DNA from: Rubrivivax sp.
GTDB taxonomy: Bacteria > Pseudomonadota > Gammaproteobacteria > Burkholderiales > Burkholderiaceae_C
Reading direction: 5' to 3'
DNA length: 44,993 bases
Assembly: GCA_016790435.1 (NCBI GenBank)
Contig: JAEUPE010000279.1
Coordinates: 1-44,993 of the forward strand
Shown: positions 25,140 through 35,220 of the stretch, in pieces
Position numbering within the stretch: the stretch's first letter is position 1
Layout: the number at the start of each line of letters is the position of its first letter
The notes under the pieces: model-generated
Seen by the model: only the letters and a program-made list of their open reading frames with translations
What the model was told of the DNA's origin: nothing
Database searches by the model: none
Made by a program: the position numbers and the translations under genes

Positions 25140-27935
25140 ATGGCCGAAGAGCAGCGCCCCGATCCCGACGCGTTGCTGGCGCGCGTGCAGGCCGACGAGG
25201 CCAAGGCGCGGCGCGGCCGGCTGAAGATCTTCTTCGGCGCCTCGGCTGGCGTCGGCAAGACCTTCGCCATGCTCGCCGCGGCGCGCGCCGCAGTCGCTCA
25301 GGGCCGGCCGGTGCTGGTGGGCGTGGTCGAGACGCACGGCCGAAGCGAAACCGAGGCCATGGCGCGTGACCTGCCGCGCCTGCCGCCGAAGGAAGTGCCC
25401 TACCGTGGCCGCGTGCTGAAGGAGTTCGACCTCGACGCGGCACTCGCCTGGGAGCGCGACCACACAGAGGGCGTGCTGCTGCTCGACGAATTGGCGCACA
25501 GCAACGTGCCCGGTGACACCGGCCAGGCGAGCCGCCACCCCAAGCGCTGGCAGGACGTGGAAGAGCTGCTCGCTGCCGGCGTCGACGTCTGGACGACGGT
25601 GAACGTGCAGCACCTGGAGAGCCTGAACGACATCGTCAGCGGCATCACAGGCGTGCGCGTGTGGGAGACGGTGCCCGACCGCCTCTTCGACGAGGCCGAC
25701 GAGGTCGTGGTCGTCGACCTGCCGCCCGACGAGCTGCTGCTGCGCCTGCGCCAGGGCAAGGTCTATCTTCCTCAGCAAGCCGAGCGCGCCGCCGCCAACT
25801 TCTTCAGGAAGGGCAACCTGCTCGCGCTGCGCGAGCTGGCGTTGCGCCGCACCGCCGACCGTGTCGACGAGGAGATGCAGGCCTACCGCAGGCACAGCGC
25901 CGTGCAGGCGGTGTGGCCGAATCGCGAATCGCTGCTCGCCTGTGTCGGCCCCGGCGAGCATGGCGAAAAGGTGGTGCGCAGCTGCGCCCGCCTGGCCGCG
26001 CAGCTCGACGTGCCCTGGCATGCCGTGCACGTGCAGACCCCTTCGACACGCTCGCTGCGCGACGCCGAGCGGCAGCAGATGCTGCACGTGCTGAAGCTGG
26101 CCGCCGAGCTCGGCGCCACCGTGGCCACGCTGTCGGCGCCGACGACCTCGGACGTGGCGCCGGCGCTGGCGCGTTACGCGCGCGAGCACAACCTCTCGCG
26201 GCTCGTGCTTGGCCGGCGCGACCGCCACTGGCGCTGGCCGCCCGGCCGGCGTGCGTTGGCCGACCGCCTGGTGGCGCTCGCCGACGACCTCGACGTGCTG
26301 CAGGTGGCGCTGCCCACAGCCTCACGCGGCGCGGCCGGGCCCGAACCGACCCACGTGCGAGCCGGCAGCTGGCGCGGCTACGTCGCCGCGCCCATCGTCT
26401 GCGCGCTCACCACCGGTGCCGCGCTGCCGCTGGCCGGCGTGCTCGAGCTGAGCAACATCGTCATGCTGTTCCTGCTCGCGGTGGTGGGCGTGGCGCTCGC
26501 CTTCGGCCGCGGGCCGGCGGTGCTGGCCGCCTTTCTCGGCGTCGCCGCGTTCGACTTCTTCTTCGTGCCGCCGCAGCTCTCGTTCGCGGTGAGCGACGTG
26601 CAGTACCTGCTCACCTTCGCGGTGATGCTGGCGGTGGCGCTGGTGATCGGCCAGCTCACCGCCGGGCTCAAGGGCCAGGCCGCGGCGGCCAACGAGCGCG
26701 AGCGGCGCGTGCGCAGCCTGTACGAGATGTCGCGCGACCTTGGCAGTGCCTTGATGGTCGAGCAGGTGGCCGAGATCGGCGCGCGCTTCCTCGTCGCCGA
26801 GTTCGGCGCGCGCTACGCCCTGCGTGTCGCCGACGCTGATGACCGCCTGCACGAGCTGCCCGGCGCCACGGCGAAGGCCGATCCCGGTGTCGCGCAATGG
26901 GCCTACGACCACGCGCAGGCGGCCGGCCGCGGCACCGACACGCTGCCGGCCGGCAACTGCCTGATGCTGCCGCTGAAGGCACCGATGCGGCTGCGTGGCG
27001 TGCTCGCCGTGGAGCCGGTCGCGCCGGTCCACCCGGCGAGTGCGGGCGGGGCCGCCGCCTCGGCCAGCGCCGTGCCCTGGTCGCCCGAGGACCGGCAGTT
27101 GCTCGACACCTGCGCCTCGCTGCTGGCCAACTCGCTCGAGCGCATCCACTACATCGAGGTGGCGCAGGCCAGCACGCTGCAGATGGAGAGTGAGCGGTTG
27201 CGCAACTCGCTGCTGTCGGCGATCTCGCACGACCTGCGCACGCCGCTGGCCTCGCTCGTCGGCCTGGCCGATGCGCTGCGGCTGACGCACCCGCGGCTGT
27301 CGGCCCAGCAGGACGAAGTGGTCGGCGCGATGAAGGACTCCGCGCTGCGCATGAATGCGCTCGTCAACAACCTGCTCGACATGGCGCGGCTGGAGGCGGG
27401 TGCCGTGCAGATCAATCGGCAGTGGCAGCCACTGGAAGAGGTGGTGGGCGCCGCGCTCGCCGCCTGCGCGCCGGCGCTGGCCGGCCGGCCGGTGCAGGTG
27501 CAGCTGCCCGAGGACCTGCCACTGCTGCACCTGGACGCGGTGCTCATCGATCGCGTGCTCGCCAACCTGCTCGAGAACGCCGCCAAGTTCACGCCGCCGG
27601 GCACGCCGGTCATCGTGCGTGCGACTGCGCGCTCCGACAGCGTCGACCTGATCGTCGAGGATCGCGGGCCCGGCCTGCCGCCCGGCAAGGAGGAGCTGCT
27701 GTTCGAGAAGTTCGAGCGCGGCCGCAAGGAGAGCGCGACGCCGGGCGTGGGCCTGGGCCTGGCCATCTGCCGCGCCATCGTGCAGGCGCACGGCGGCACG
27801 ATCCGGGCCGAGAACGTCGCCCAGGGCGCGGGCGAAAACGGCGCGCGCTTCGTGCTGACGCTGCCGCGCGGCACACCGCCTTCGGACACCGGCAGCGATG
27901 GGGTCGCCGCCGCAGCCGCCCTGGAAGGCTCATGA
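25140..27935 (+). CDS. kdpD: Sensor histidine kinase KdpD
   Basis: A 931-residue membrane sensor that controls kdp through KdpE. Domains in order: KdpD N-terminal domain with Walker A GASAGVGKT (33-41) and the Walker B-like LLLDELAHSNVPG (113-125); a universal-stress-protein-like domain (about 255-395, ending with SRLVLGRRDRHW); four membrane helices (about 410-510, DUF4118); a GAF-like domain (about 530-675); the dimerisation domain with phospho-acceptor His697 in ISHDLRTP; and the ATPase domain with NLLENAAKF and VGLGLAIC. It therefore contains all the parts of E. coli KdpD. The stop overlaps the kdpE start (ATGA). Confidence 0.97.
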   Translation: MAEEQRPDPDALLARVQADEAKARRGRLKIFFGASAGVGKTFAMLAAARAAVAQGRPVLVGVVETHGRSETEAMARDLPRLPPKEVPYRGRVLKEFDLDAALAWERDHTEGVLLLDELAHSNVPGDTGQASRHPKRWQDVEELLAAGVDVWTTVNVQHLESLNDIVSGITGVRVWETVPDRLFDEADEVVVVDLPPDELLLRLRQGKVYLPQQAERAAANFFRKGNLLALRELALRRTADRVDEEMQAYRRHSAVQAVWPNRESLLACVGPGEHGEKVVRSCARLAAQLDVPWHAVHVQTPSTRSLRDAERQQMLHVLKLAAELGATVATLSAPTTSDVAPALARYAREHNLSRLVLGRRDRHWRWPPGRRALADRLVALADDLDVLQVALPTASRGAAGPEPTHVRAGSWRGYVAAPIVCALTTGAALPLAGVLELSNIVMLFLLAVVGVALAFGRGPAVLAAFLGVAAFDFFFVPPQLSFAVSDVQYLLTFAVMLAVALVIGQLTAGLKGQAAAANERERRVRSLYEMSRDLGSALMVEQVAEIGARFLVAEFGARYALRVADADDRLHELPGATAKADPGVAQWAYDHAQAAGRGTDTLPAGNCLMLPLKAPMRLRGVLAVEPVAPVHPASAGGAAASASAVPWSPEDRQLLDTCASLLANSLERIHYIEVAQASTLQMESERLRNSLLSAISHDLRTPLASLVGLADALRLTHPRLSAQQDEVVGAMKDSALRMNALVNNLLDMARLEAGAVQINRQWQPLEEVVGAALAACAPALAGRPVQVQLPEDLPLLHLDAVLIDRVLANLLENAAKFTPPGTPVIVRATARSDSVDLIVEDRGPGLPPGKEELLFEKFERGRKESATPGVGLGLAICRAIVQAHGGTIRAENVAQGAGENGARFVLTLPRGTPPSDTGSDGVAAAAALEGS

Positions 27936-28627
27936 CCGGGCTGCGCGCCAGGGTGCTCGTGGTCGAGGACGAGGCCGAGATCCGGCGCTTCGTGCGCCTG
28001 GCGCTCGAGTCCGAAGGCCACGAGGTGCACGAGACCGAGACGCTGTCGCGTGCGCTCATCGAGGCCGGCACGCGCCGCCCCGACCTCGTCGTGCTCGACC
28101 TCGGCCTGCCCGACGGCGACGGCGTGGACTTCATTCGCGGCTTTCGCGGCTGGTCGGCCTCGCCGGTGATCGTGCTCTCGGCGCGCGCGGCCGAGGCCGA
28201 GAAGATCGCCGCGCTCGACGCCGGCGCCGACGACTACCTCGTCAAGCCCTTCGGCGTCGGCGAGTTGCTGGCACGCGTGCGGGCGCAGTTGCGCCGCCGC
28301 TTCGTCGCCGAGGGCGAGGCCGAGAGCGTGGTCGAGTTCGACGACGTGAAGGTCGACCGCGCCCGCCGCCTCGTCGAGCGTGGCGGCCAACCGCTGCACC
28401 TGACGCCGATCGAATACCGGCTGCTGACGCTGCTGCTCGCCCAGCCCGGCCGCGTGCTGACGCATGGTCACCTGCTGAAGGAAGTGTGGGGGCCCGGCCA
28501 TGCCGAGGACGTGCACTACGTGCGCGTGCACATGGGCAACCTGCGCAAGAAGATCGAGGCCGACCCTTCGCAACCGCGCTGGCTGCTCACCGAGGCTGGC
28601 GTCGGCTACCGATTCGCCTCGCGCTGA
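27932..28627 (+). CDS. kdpE: Response regulator KdpE
   Basis: A 231-residue OmpR-family regulator. The receiver domain has the acidic pair EDE near residue 12, the phosphorylation site Asp56 in VVLDLGLPDGDG, and the conserved Lys in LVKPFGVGELLAR. The winged-helix domain includes HLTPIEYRLLTLLLAQPGRV and YVRVHMGNLRKKIE, ending GVGYRF. It is coupled to kdpD by overlap and is the last gene of the operon, followed by a GC hairpin. Confidence 0.97.
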   Translation: MTGLRARVLVVEDEAEIRRFVRLALESEGHEVHETETLSRALIEAGTRRPDLVVLDLGLPDGDGVDFIRGFRGWSASPVIVLSARAAEAEKIAALDAGADDYLVKPFGVGELLARVRAQLRRRFVAEGEAESVVEFDDVKVDRARRLVERGGQPLHLTPIEYRLLTLLLAQPGRVLTHGHLLKEVWGPGHAEDVHYVRVHMGNLRKKIEADPSQPRWLLTEAGVGYRFASR

Positions 28628-28632
28628 CGACC

Positions 28633-28655
28633 GCGGCCGGGCCTGCCCCGGCCGC
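28633..28655 (+). terminator. GC-rich hairpin after kdpE
   Basis: Arms GCGGCCGGG and CCCGGCCGC form a perfect nine-base-pair stem with a five-base loop, starting five bases after the kdpE stop. There is no T run, so it is either a non-canonical terminator or an mRNA 3'-end stabiliser. Confidence 0.5.
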
Positions 28656-28764
28656 TGCCCTGCCGCCGGCGGAACAGGCGCAAGAAGCCCCGGCTTATCC
28701 ACCGATGGTTCGCCGCCGGCATGCCGATATGCCTTTCATCCTCTCCCCATCAAGGGACCATGGC

Positions 28765-29136
28765 ATGGAAGGCTGGATCATCGGTTTGCACCTCCTGAGC
28801 GCCCACTTCGGCGATCTGGACCCCGGGGCGCACCCACGCCGCGTCACGCCCGGCATCTACGCCGTGGCCCCAAGCGGCGCCACGGCGGGCGCCTACCGGA
28901 ACTCGATCGACCGCGACACCGTGTACGCCGGCTGGACCTGGCGCACCGGCTGGAACGCGGGACCCTTGACCGACATCACGCTGACGGCCGCCGCCGCCAC
29001 CGGGTACTCGGAGGCCAAGATCGTGCCGCTGGTGGCCGTGGCCGCCACCATTGGCGACGGCAACTACGCGCCGCGCATCTTGTGGGTGCCGCACCGCACG
29101 CAGCCGGTGTCGCTGGCCATCGAGCGGCGGTTCTAG
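28765..29136 (+). CDS. Small protein of unknown function
   Basis: A 123-residue protein from ATG 28765, chosen because AAGGGA lies about seven bases before it; an in-frame ATG at 28729 would add 12 residues. The sequence MEGWIIGLHLLSAHF, PGIYAVAPSGATAGAYRNS, TVYAGWTWRTGW, DITLTAAAATGY and the end LAIERRF reads like a compact beta-rich globular protein, with a pattern known to me from uncharacterised Burkholderiales and phage proteins. No catalytic motif or signal peptide is visible. It lies alone between kdpE and the xdhC-like gene. Confidence 0.75.
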   Translation: MEGWIIGLHLLSAHFGDLDPGAHPRRVTPGIYAVAPSGATAGAYRNSIDRDTVYAGWTWRTGWNAGPLTDITLTAAAATGYSEAKIVPLVAVAATIGDGNYAPRILWVPHRTQPVSLAIERRF

Positions 29137-29272
29137 GGCCACCGCGCGGCGTTTCGGCCCCTCCGGCCCTCTCCGCAGCCGCGGCATCTGCTTCGGCGGG
29201 CGCGGGGCACAATGTCGTCCCTGAGGCCGCCGGCCTCCTGCCGCGGCGGCCGCGTCACTCACCCGAGGCGCC

Positions 29273-30277
29273 ATGGACAACGTCGACCACCAGATCCTCG
29301 AGCAGATCACCCAGTGGGTGGCCAGCGGCCACCGTGTCGCGCTCGGCACCATCGTGCGCACCTGGGGCTCGGCGCCGCGGCCCCCGGGTTCGGCCGTCGC
29401 CATCCGCGACGACGGGCTCGTGGCCGGCAGCGTCTCCGGCGGCTGCATCGAAGATGACCTCGTCGACAAGGCACGCGCCGGCACGCTCGCCACGCAGCGG
29501 CCGCAGGTGGTGCGCTACGGCATCGATGCCGACGCCGCCCATCGCTTCGGCCTGCCCTGCGGCGGGCTCATCGAGCTCGTGCTCGAGGCGGTGGCGCCGC
29601 ACTCGCAATTGCCGCTGCTGCTCGAGCGCCTGAAGCGCGGCGAGCGCGTGCGGCGGCGGCTGAATCTCAGCACCGGCGTCGTCACGCTGGAGGCGGGCAA
29701 CGCCAGCGACGAGCTATCGCTCTCCGACAGCGAGCTCATCACCCACCACGGCCCGAGCTGGCGCATGCTCGTCATCGGCGCCGGGCCGCTGACGCAGTAC
29801 CTGGCGCCGATGGCGCACGCGCTCGGCTACCAGGTCATCGTGTGCGACCCGCGCGCCGAGTACGCCGAGGGCTTCCAGGTCGAAGGCGCCACGCTCGTAC
29901 GCACCATGCCCGACGACACCGTGCGCGAGCTGCAGCCCGACGGCCACCTCGCCATCGTCGCGCTCACGCACGACCCCAAGCTCGACGACATGGCGCTCAT
30001 GGAGGCGCTGGCGAGCCCGGCCTTCTACATCGGCGCCATCGGCTCGCGCGCCAACCAGTCCAAGCGCAAGGAGCGGCTGAAGGAACACTTCGGCCTCACC
30101 GACGAGGCACTGGCGCGGCTGCACGGCCCGGTGGGGCTGAAGAACGGCGCGCGCACGCCGCCGGAGATCGCGGTGAGCATCCTCGCCGAGATCACCGCGG
30201 TGCGCTACGGCTACGTCATCCCCGAGCCGGTGGCCACGGCCGCCGCTTCGACCCTGCCGGCGGGCTGCGTGGCCTGA
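29273..30277 (+). CDS. XdhC/CoxI family molybdenum-cofactor insertion factor
   Basis: A 334-residue protein of the XdhC/CoxI family, which handles sulphurated molybdenum cofactor for xanthine dehydrogenase and related enzymes. The N-terminal part has VALGTIVRTWGSAPRPPGS and the family signature GSVSGGCIEDDL, with a conserved Cys; the C-terminal part is a Rossmann-like XdhC_C domain (RMLVIGAGPLTQYLAPMA, YIGAIGSRANQSKRKERL). No molybdenum hydroxylase gene is in the window, so its partner enzyme is encoded elsewhere. It converges with copA. Confidence 0.92.
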   Translation: MDNVDHQILEQITQWVASGHRVALGTIVRTWGSAPRPPGSAVAIRDDGLVAGSVSGGCIEDDLVDKARAGTLATQRPQVVRYGIDADAAHRFGLPCGGLIELVLEAVAPHSQLPLLLERLKRGERVRRRLNLSTGVVTLEAGNASDELSLSDSELITHHGPSWRMLVIGAGPLTQYLAPMAHALGYQVIVCDPRAEYAEGFQVEGATLVRTMPDDTVRELQPDGHLAIVALTHDPKLDDMALMEALASPAFYIGAIGSRANQSKRKERLKEHFGLTDEALARLHGPVGLKNGARTPPEIAVSILAEITAVRYGYVIPEPVATAAASTLPAGCVA

Positions 30278-30310
30278 GCGGGCGGCGCTGCGGCGCTGCG
30301 GCGCGCCGGC

Positions 30311-32884
30311 TCAGCGCCCGCGCCAGCGCTGCAGCAGCAGCGCGTTGCTCACCACGAAGAAGCTGCTGAAGGCCATCGCGCCGCCGGCAATCACCGGGCT
30401 GAGCAGGCCGAGCGCCGCGGCGGGAATGCCAACGGCGTTGAAGACGAAGGCCCAGAAGAGGTTCTGGCGAATCTTGCGCGTCGTGCGGCGCGAGATGTCG
30501 ATGGCGTCGGCGACGAGCGAGATGTCGCCGCGCATCAGCGTGATGCCGGCGGCGTGCATCGCCACGTCGGTGCCCGTGGCCATGGCGATGCCCACGTCGG
30601 CGGCGGCGAGCGCTGGCGCGTCGTTGATGCCGTCGCCGACCATGGCCACGCGGCGCGGCCGTGGTGAACCTGGGCCCGCGCCAGGGCCCGATCCATGAAG
30701 CGCCGTCTTCAGCTCGGTGACGATGCGCGCCTTGTCTTCGGGCAGCACCTCCGAGCGCACTTCGGTGATGCCGAGTTCCCGCGCCACCGCGCCGGCGCTG
30801 CCGGGGTTGTCGCCGGAGACAAGCACGCAGACCAGGCCCATGGCCTGCAGCTGGGCCACCGCCTTCGCGGCCTCGGGCTTCGGCGTGTCGCCGAAGGCCA
30901 GCAGAGCCAAGGGCCGGGGCGGGGAGGCGCCGTCGCCCGCCACCTGCGCCAGCCAGGAGACGGTGTGCCCCTGGCGTTGCAGGGCCTCGGCATCGGCCAG
31001 CGCAGAGGTCAGCGGCACGCCGAGTTCCTGCATCCAGCGCGCACTGCCCAGGCGCAGCGCGCGGCCCTGCACGGTACCGGCGACACCGCGGCCCGGCACG
31101 GCTTTCAGGTCGGTGGCGTTGGCCTGTGAAGCCAGGCCTTTCGTCGCACCCGCGGCCTCGCGCACGGCGCGCGCCAGCGGATGCTCGCTGCCCGACATCA
31201 GCGCCGCGGCCTGGGCCAGGGCGACCGCGCGGGCACCGTCATCCCCTCCGTCATCGGCGCCCCCCAGCGGTCGCAGTTCCACCAGCCGCGGCCTCCCCTC
31301 GGTGAGCGTGCCGGTCTTGTCGAAGGCAATCACCTGCAGCCCATGCGCCAACTCCAGCGCCTCGGCGTCCTTGATGAGGATGCCGCGCCGCGCCGCCACA
31401 CCGGTGCCGGCCATGATGGCGGCCGGTGTCGCCAGGCCCAGCGCGCAGGGGCAGGCGATGACGAGCACGGCCACGGCATTGAGCCAGCCCTCGGTCCAGC
31501 GGCCGGCGCCGAAACCCCAGCCGAGCAGCGTCGCGAGTGCGACCGCCAGCACCACCGGCACGAAGACGGCGCTGACCTGGTCGACAAGACGCTGCACCGG
31601 CGCCTTCTTCGCCTGCGCCGACTCGACACCGCGCACGATGCGCGCGAGCATGGTCTCGGCGCCCACGGCGGTGGTGCGCAGCACGAGCAGGCCTTCGCCG
31701 TTGAGCGCACCGCCAGCCAGCCGGTCGCCTTCACCCCGCGCCACGGGCAGGCTCTCGCCGGTGAGCATCGACTCGTCGACATGGCTGGCGCCCTGCACCA
31801 CCACGCCGTCCACCGGCACGCGCTCGCCCGGGCGCACGACGACCTCGTCGCCGACCTGCACCTGCGCCAGCGGCAGCTCGCTCTCGATGCCGGCACGGCG
31901 CACGCGCGCCGACTCGGGCTTCAGCGACTCCAGCGCCCGCAACGCCTCGGTGGTGCGGCGCTTGGCGCGCGCCTCCAGCCACTTGCCCAGCAGCACGAGC
32001 GTGATGACGACGGCCGAGCCCTCGAAGTACAGCGGCAGGTGCGCGTCGAGCCCCCGGAGCCCGCCGGGCCCACCAAGACCGGCGCGCCACAACGTGGCCA
32101 GGCTCAGGCCGTAGGCGGCGCTCGTGCCCAGCGCCACGAGCAGGTCCATGTTGCCGGCGCCGGCCCGCACGGCCTTCCAGCCGGCGCGGTAGAAGCGCGC
32201 GCCGAGCCAGAACTGCACCGGCGTGGCGAGCGCCCACTGCCACAGCGGGCCCGGCATCCAGTGCACGCCGAGCGGCATCAGCACCATCGGCACGAGCAGT
32301 GGCGCCGACAGCAGCGCCGCGAGCACGACGCGTGTGCCTTCGCCGAGCCGCCACCCCGGCGCCGGCGGCGCGGCCGGCGCCGAAGTGCCGCCGGCCTGAT
32401 CCAACCCAGCCGCCTCGTAACCGGCCTTCGCCACAGCGGCCACCAACGCCGCCTGCACGGTGGCGCGGCCGGCACCGCGCCCGGCCCAGGTGATCTCGGC
32501 CGTTTCGGTGGCGAGGTTCACGCTCGCGGAAAGCACGCCGGGCACGCGCGCCAGCGCCTTCTCGACGCGGCCGACGCAGGAAGCGCAGGTCATGCCCACG
32601 ATGCGCAGGCGCGCGGCCTGTCGGGGCACCTCGTAGCCGGCCTCCTCCACCGCGCGCACCACGCGCTCGGCACTGATGGCAGCCTGGAGATCGGACGTGA
32701 CAGCGCCGGGCGTCAGCTGCGCCGTCTCGGTGGCGAGGTTCACGCTAGCCCCGCCGACGCCGGGCACCTTGCCGAGCGCTTTCTCCACTCGCGACACGCA
32801 AGAAGCGCAGGTCATGCCGTCGATCGGCAGCGCCCAGCCGGGGCTGGACGACACGGGAGACAGGGCAGGCGCCGACACGGACAT
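30311..32884 (-). CDS. copA: Copper-exporting P-type ATPase CopA
   Basis: An 857-residue P1B-type ATPase that pumps Cu+ out of the cytoplasm. Two N-terminal metal-binding domains each carry GMTCASC (residues 23-29 and 97-103). Membrane motif CPC is at 478-480, the actuator loop has TGES, the phosphorylation site is Asp522 in [11 protein letters not shown], the nucleotide domain has SEHPLARAV (HP motif), and the hinge is [18 protein letters not shown]. Eight membrane helices fit the sequence, and the C-terminal helix has the NALLL end. It is full length, with an ATG start. It diverges from a CopZ-like gene, the usual arrangement for copper resistance. Confidence 0.95.
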   Translation of the reverse strand: MSVSAPALSPVSSSPGWALPIDGMTCASCVSRVEKALGKVPGVGGASVNLATETAQLTPGAVTSDLQAAISAERVVRAVEEAGYEVPRQAARLRIVGMTCASCVGRVEKALARVPGVLSASVNLATETAEITWAGRGAGRATVQAALVAAVAKAGYEAAGLDQAGGTSAPAAPPAPGWRLGEGTRVVLAALLSAPLLVPMVLMPLGVHWMPGPLWQWALATPVQFWLGARFYRAGWKAVRAGAGNMDLLVALGTSAAYGLSLATLWRAGLGGPGGLRGLDAHLPLYFEGSAVVITLVLLGKWLEARAKRRTTEALRALESLKPESARVRRAGIESELPLAQVQVGDEVVVRPGERVPVDGVVVQGASHVDESMLTGESLPVARGEGDRLAGGALNGEGLLVLRTTAVGAETMLARIVRGVESAQAKKAPVQRLVDQVSAVFVPVVLAVALATLLGWGFGAGRWTEGWLNAVAVLVIACPCALGLATPAAIMAGTGVAARRGILIKDAEALELAHGLQVIAFDKTGTLTEGRPRLVELRPLGGADDGGDDGARAVALAQAAALMSGSEHPLARAVREAAGATKGLASQANATDLKAVPGRGVAGTVQGRALRLGSARWMQELGVPLTSALADAEALQRQGHTVSWLAQVAGDGASPPRPLALLAFGDTPKPEAAKAVAQLQAMGLVCVLVSGDNPGSAGAVARELGITEVRSEVLPEDKARIVTELKTALHGSGPGAGPGSPRPRRVAMVGDGINDAPALAAADVGIAMATGTDVAMHAAGITLMRGDISLVADAIDISRRTTRKIRQNLFWAFVFNAVGIPAAALGLLSPVIAGGAMAFSSFFVVSNALLLQRWRGR

Positions 32885-32905
32885 GGGTCAAGCGTAACGG
32901 CGAAT

Positions 32906-32923
32906 GTCGGGTGCAGACCCGAC
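32906..32923. promoter_or_regulatory. Inverted repeat between copA and the CopZ-like gene
   Basis: A perfect seven-base inverted repeat, GTCGGGT and ACCCGAC, with a four-base loop lies 21 bases upstream of the copA start in the divergent spacer. It does not look like a MerR/CueR operator. It may be an operator for another copper regulator or a hairpin in the copA leader. Confidence 0.3.
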
Positions 32924-32999
32924 CCAGCGCAATGAAGGCGCGGCCGCGCCGGCGGCAATTGGATCATCATTGCGCCTTTCCGCCTTCGTGTACCCCGCC

Positions 33000-33197
33000 A
33001 TGCTCGATCTGCAGATTCCCAACATGACCTGCGGCCACTGTGTCCGCGCCGTGACCGAGGCGGTGAAGTCCGCCGACCCTGAGGCCACCGTGGTGATCGA
33101 CCTGCCCACGCACAAGGTGCAGATCGAGACGCAGGCGCCGCGAGCGGCGGTGCTCGCCAAGCTGGCCGAAGCCGGCTACGCACCGGCCGGCGCCTAG
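33000..33197 (+). CDS. CopZ-like heavy-metal-associated domain protein
   Basis: A 65-residue HMA-fold copper chaperone from ATG 33000. The metal site is MTCGHC near residues 9-14, followed by the family pattern CVRAVTEAV and TVVIDLPTHKVQIET, ending with LAEAGYAPA. Its size and site match CopZ-type proteins that carry Cu+ to CopA. It diverges from copA across 115 bases, so both probably answer to copper. Confidence 0.9.
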   Translation: MLDLQIPNMTCGHCVRAVTEAVKSADPEATVVIDLPTHKVQIETQAPRAAVLAKLAEAGYAPAGA

Positions 33198-33315
33198 GCT
33201 AGGGCGCTAGGGCGCGCGCTCCTTTCGGCGCCCTTCAGCGCCAATCAGCGCGCTCACTCCACCCCACCCCGTTCCAACGGCGGCCCGCGCTCGGCGCGCG
33301 GCCGCCGCATCGTCC

Positions 33316-33783
33316 ATGGCCGGCATCCACATCACCGACATCGAAGCGGCCATCAACTGGTGGCGCGAGCGCTCGCCCTCACCCGACGGCATCAGCGCCT
33401 GCGCCGAGGTGCGCGCGCTGGCCGAGGTGTACGCGCTGATGGTCTACTACCGCGAGCCGATGGCCGACGAAGCGAGCATGCCCGCCGCCGCACGCGCGGC
33501 CTGGCTCGCCTGGTACGCGAGCACGCCCGACGCGCCTTGCATCGCCATCTGCTCCACGAGCCAGGGTGACCCGTTGTGCAAGGGCTGCGGCCGCAGCTTC
33601 GAGGAAGTGCAGGGCTGGCCCGGGTTCAGTCCCGCCGAGAAGCGGGTGGTGTGGCGGCGCATCACGCAGGAAGGCACGGCCTGGCGCTTCACCCGCTATG
33701 CCGAGCGGGCGCGCCTGGCCAGCGGCGAAGACCACCCCGACCCGCGCGTCTTCGTGGCGGCCGCCAGCGGGAAGGCCGCTTGA
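33316..33783 (+). CDS. DUF3717-DUF1289 fusion protein
   Basis: A 155-residue protein of two small uncharacterised domains. Residues 1-65 (ITDIEAAINWWRERSPS...AEVYALMVYYRE) match the pattern of DUF3717, a short helical domain of betaproteobacteria. Residues 75-130 match DUF1289: APCIAICSTSQGDPLCKGCGRSFEEVQGW, whose four Cys look like a zinc or iron-sulphur site. It is followed by the MATE gene with overlap (TTGA), so the two may be co-translated. Function unknown. Confidence 0.82.
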   Translation: MAGIHITDIEAAINWWRERSPSPDGISACAEVRALAEVYALMVYYREPMADEASMPAAARAAWLAWYASTPDAPCIAICSTSQGDPLCKGCGRSFEEVQGWPGFSPAEKRVVWRRITQEGTAWRFTRYAERARLASGEDHPDPRVFVAAASGKAA

Positions 33784-35180
33784 GCGCCGCGGTTGCCGGC
33801 CCCGTGCCGACGCTGGGCGAGAGCACGCGCCGCATCGCGCCGCTGGCGTGGCCGGTCTTCATCGGCCAGATCTCGGTGCTCGCCTTCAGCACCATCGACA
33901 CCATGCTGGTGGCGCGCCAGGGTGCTGTCGACCTGGCGGCGCTGTCGGTGGGCGCGGCGGCCTACGTGACGGTGTTCATCGGCCTCATGGGCGTGGTGCT
34001 GGCGCTGTCGCCGATTGCCGGGCGCCTGTACGGCGCGCGCGACCTCGAGGGCGCCGGCCGGCAGGTGCACCAGTCGTTGTGGATCGTGTTCGTGGCGGCC
34101 GCGCTCGGCAGCCTGCTGCTGGCCTTTCCGCACCCCTTCCTCTGGATCGCGCAGGCGGGGCCGGAGGTGGAAGGCAAGGTGCGGGGCTACCTGCTGGCGC
34201 TCGCGTTCTCGTTGCCGGCCTCGCTGCTGTTCACCGTGTACCGCGGCTTCAACACCGCGGTGTCGCGGCCGAAGGCGGTGATGGCGCTGCAGATCGGCGG
34301 GTTGGCGCTGAAGGTGCCGCTGTCGACGATGCTGGTCTTCGGCTGGCCGGCGCTCGGCGTGCCGGCGCTCGGGGCGGTGGGCTGCGCCATCGCCACGGCC
34401 GTCGTCATGTGGTCGCAGGTGGGGCTGGCGCTTGCCGTGCTGAAGCGCGATGCGTTCTACGCCCCGTTTCGCCTGTTCGGGCGCGGCCTCGACAAGCCCG
34501 ACCGCGCGGCCATCGGCGGCCTGCTCAAGCTCGGCCTGCCCATGGGCGCGACCATCCTCATCGAGGTCACCGGCTTCAGCTTCATGGCCCTGTTCATCGC
34601 CCGCACGGGCACGACGGCGGTGGCGGGGCACCAGATTGCGGCCAACCTCGTCTCGCTGATGTTCATGATGCCGATGGCGATGGCCAGCGCCACCGGCACG
34701 CTGGTGGCGCAGAGCATCGGCGCGCGACGGCACGACGAGGCCGTGCGCCTCGGCTGGCATGGCCTGTGGCTGGCCTGCGGGCTCTCCACGCTGCTTGGCG
34801 GCACCGTCTTCATGCTGCGGGAGGAGGTGGCGCGCCTGTACAGCCCGGACGCCGCCGTCGTCGCCGCGGCGCTGCCGCTGCTGGCCTGGGTGGCCATCTT
34901 CCACTTCGCCGATGCGGTGCAGGCCATCGTCGCCTTCGTGCTGCGCGCCTGGCACATCGCCACCGCGCCGATGGTCGTCTATGCGCTGTCGATCTGGGGC
35001 CTCGGGCTGGGCGGCGGCTACGTGCTCGGTTTCGACCCGCTGGGCGTCGTGCCGCTGTCGCTGCAGGGTGCGCGCGGGTTCTGGGTCGCCGCCACCGTGT
35101 CGCTGGTGGCTGCGGGCATCGCCCTGGTGGCCCTGCTGGCGTGGACCACCTCGCTGCGTCGGCGCGAGGCCACGGCCTAG
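33780..35180 (+). CDS. MATE family efflux transporter
   Basis: A 466-residue multidrug/toxin extrusion protein of the inner membrane with twelve membrane segments in two related halves. Typical blocks are PVFIGQISVLAFSTIDTMLVAR at the start of the first half, VYRGFNTAVSRPK, and GLPMGATILIEVTGFSFMALFIAR at the start of the second. It is NorM-like and would use a Na+ or H+ gradient. The start is uncertain: TTG 33780 overlaps the previous stop; GTG 33804 is an alternative. It converges with the histidine kinase gene. Confidence 0.92.
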   Translation: MSAAVAGPVPTLGESTRRIAPLAWPVFIGQISVLAFSTIDTMLVARQGAVDLAALSVGAAAYVTVFIGLMGVVLALSPIAGRLYGARDLEGAGRQVHQSLWIVFVAAALGSLLLAFPHPFLWIAQAGPEVEGKVRGYLLALAFSLPASLLFTVYRGFNTAVSRPKAVMALQIGGLALKVPLSTMLVFGWPALGVPALGAVGCAIATAVVMWSQVGLALAVLKRDAFYAPFRLFGRGLDKPDRAAIGGLLKLGLPMGATILIEVTGFSFMALFIARTGTTAVAGHQIAANLVSLMFMMPMAMASATGTLVAQSIGARRHDEAVRLGWHGLWLACGLSTLLGGTVFMLREEVARLYSPDAAVVAAALPLLAWVAIFHFADAVQAIVAFVLRAWHIATAPMVVYALSIWGLGLGGGYVLGFDPLGVVPLSLQGARGFWVAATVSLVAAGIALVALLAWTTSLRRREATA

Positions 35181-35220
35181 CTTCGGCGCGCGCGACAAAT
35201 CGCGCCGCCGGCGACGCAAC

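Noticed and set aside
19040-28660. kdp operon as part of a mobile island because of the corA insertion
   Set aside because: Codon use matches the neighbours, start-stop overlaps are intact, and there are no integrase, repeats or attachment sites.
30278-30310. GCGGCGCT repeats between the xdhC-like gene and copA as a terminator
   Set aside because: Only short GC-rich direct repeats; no stable stem with a defined loop and no T run.
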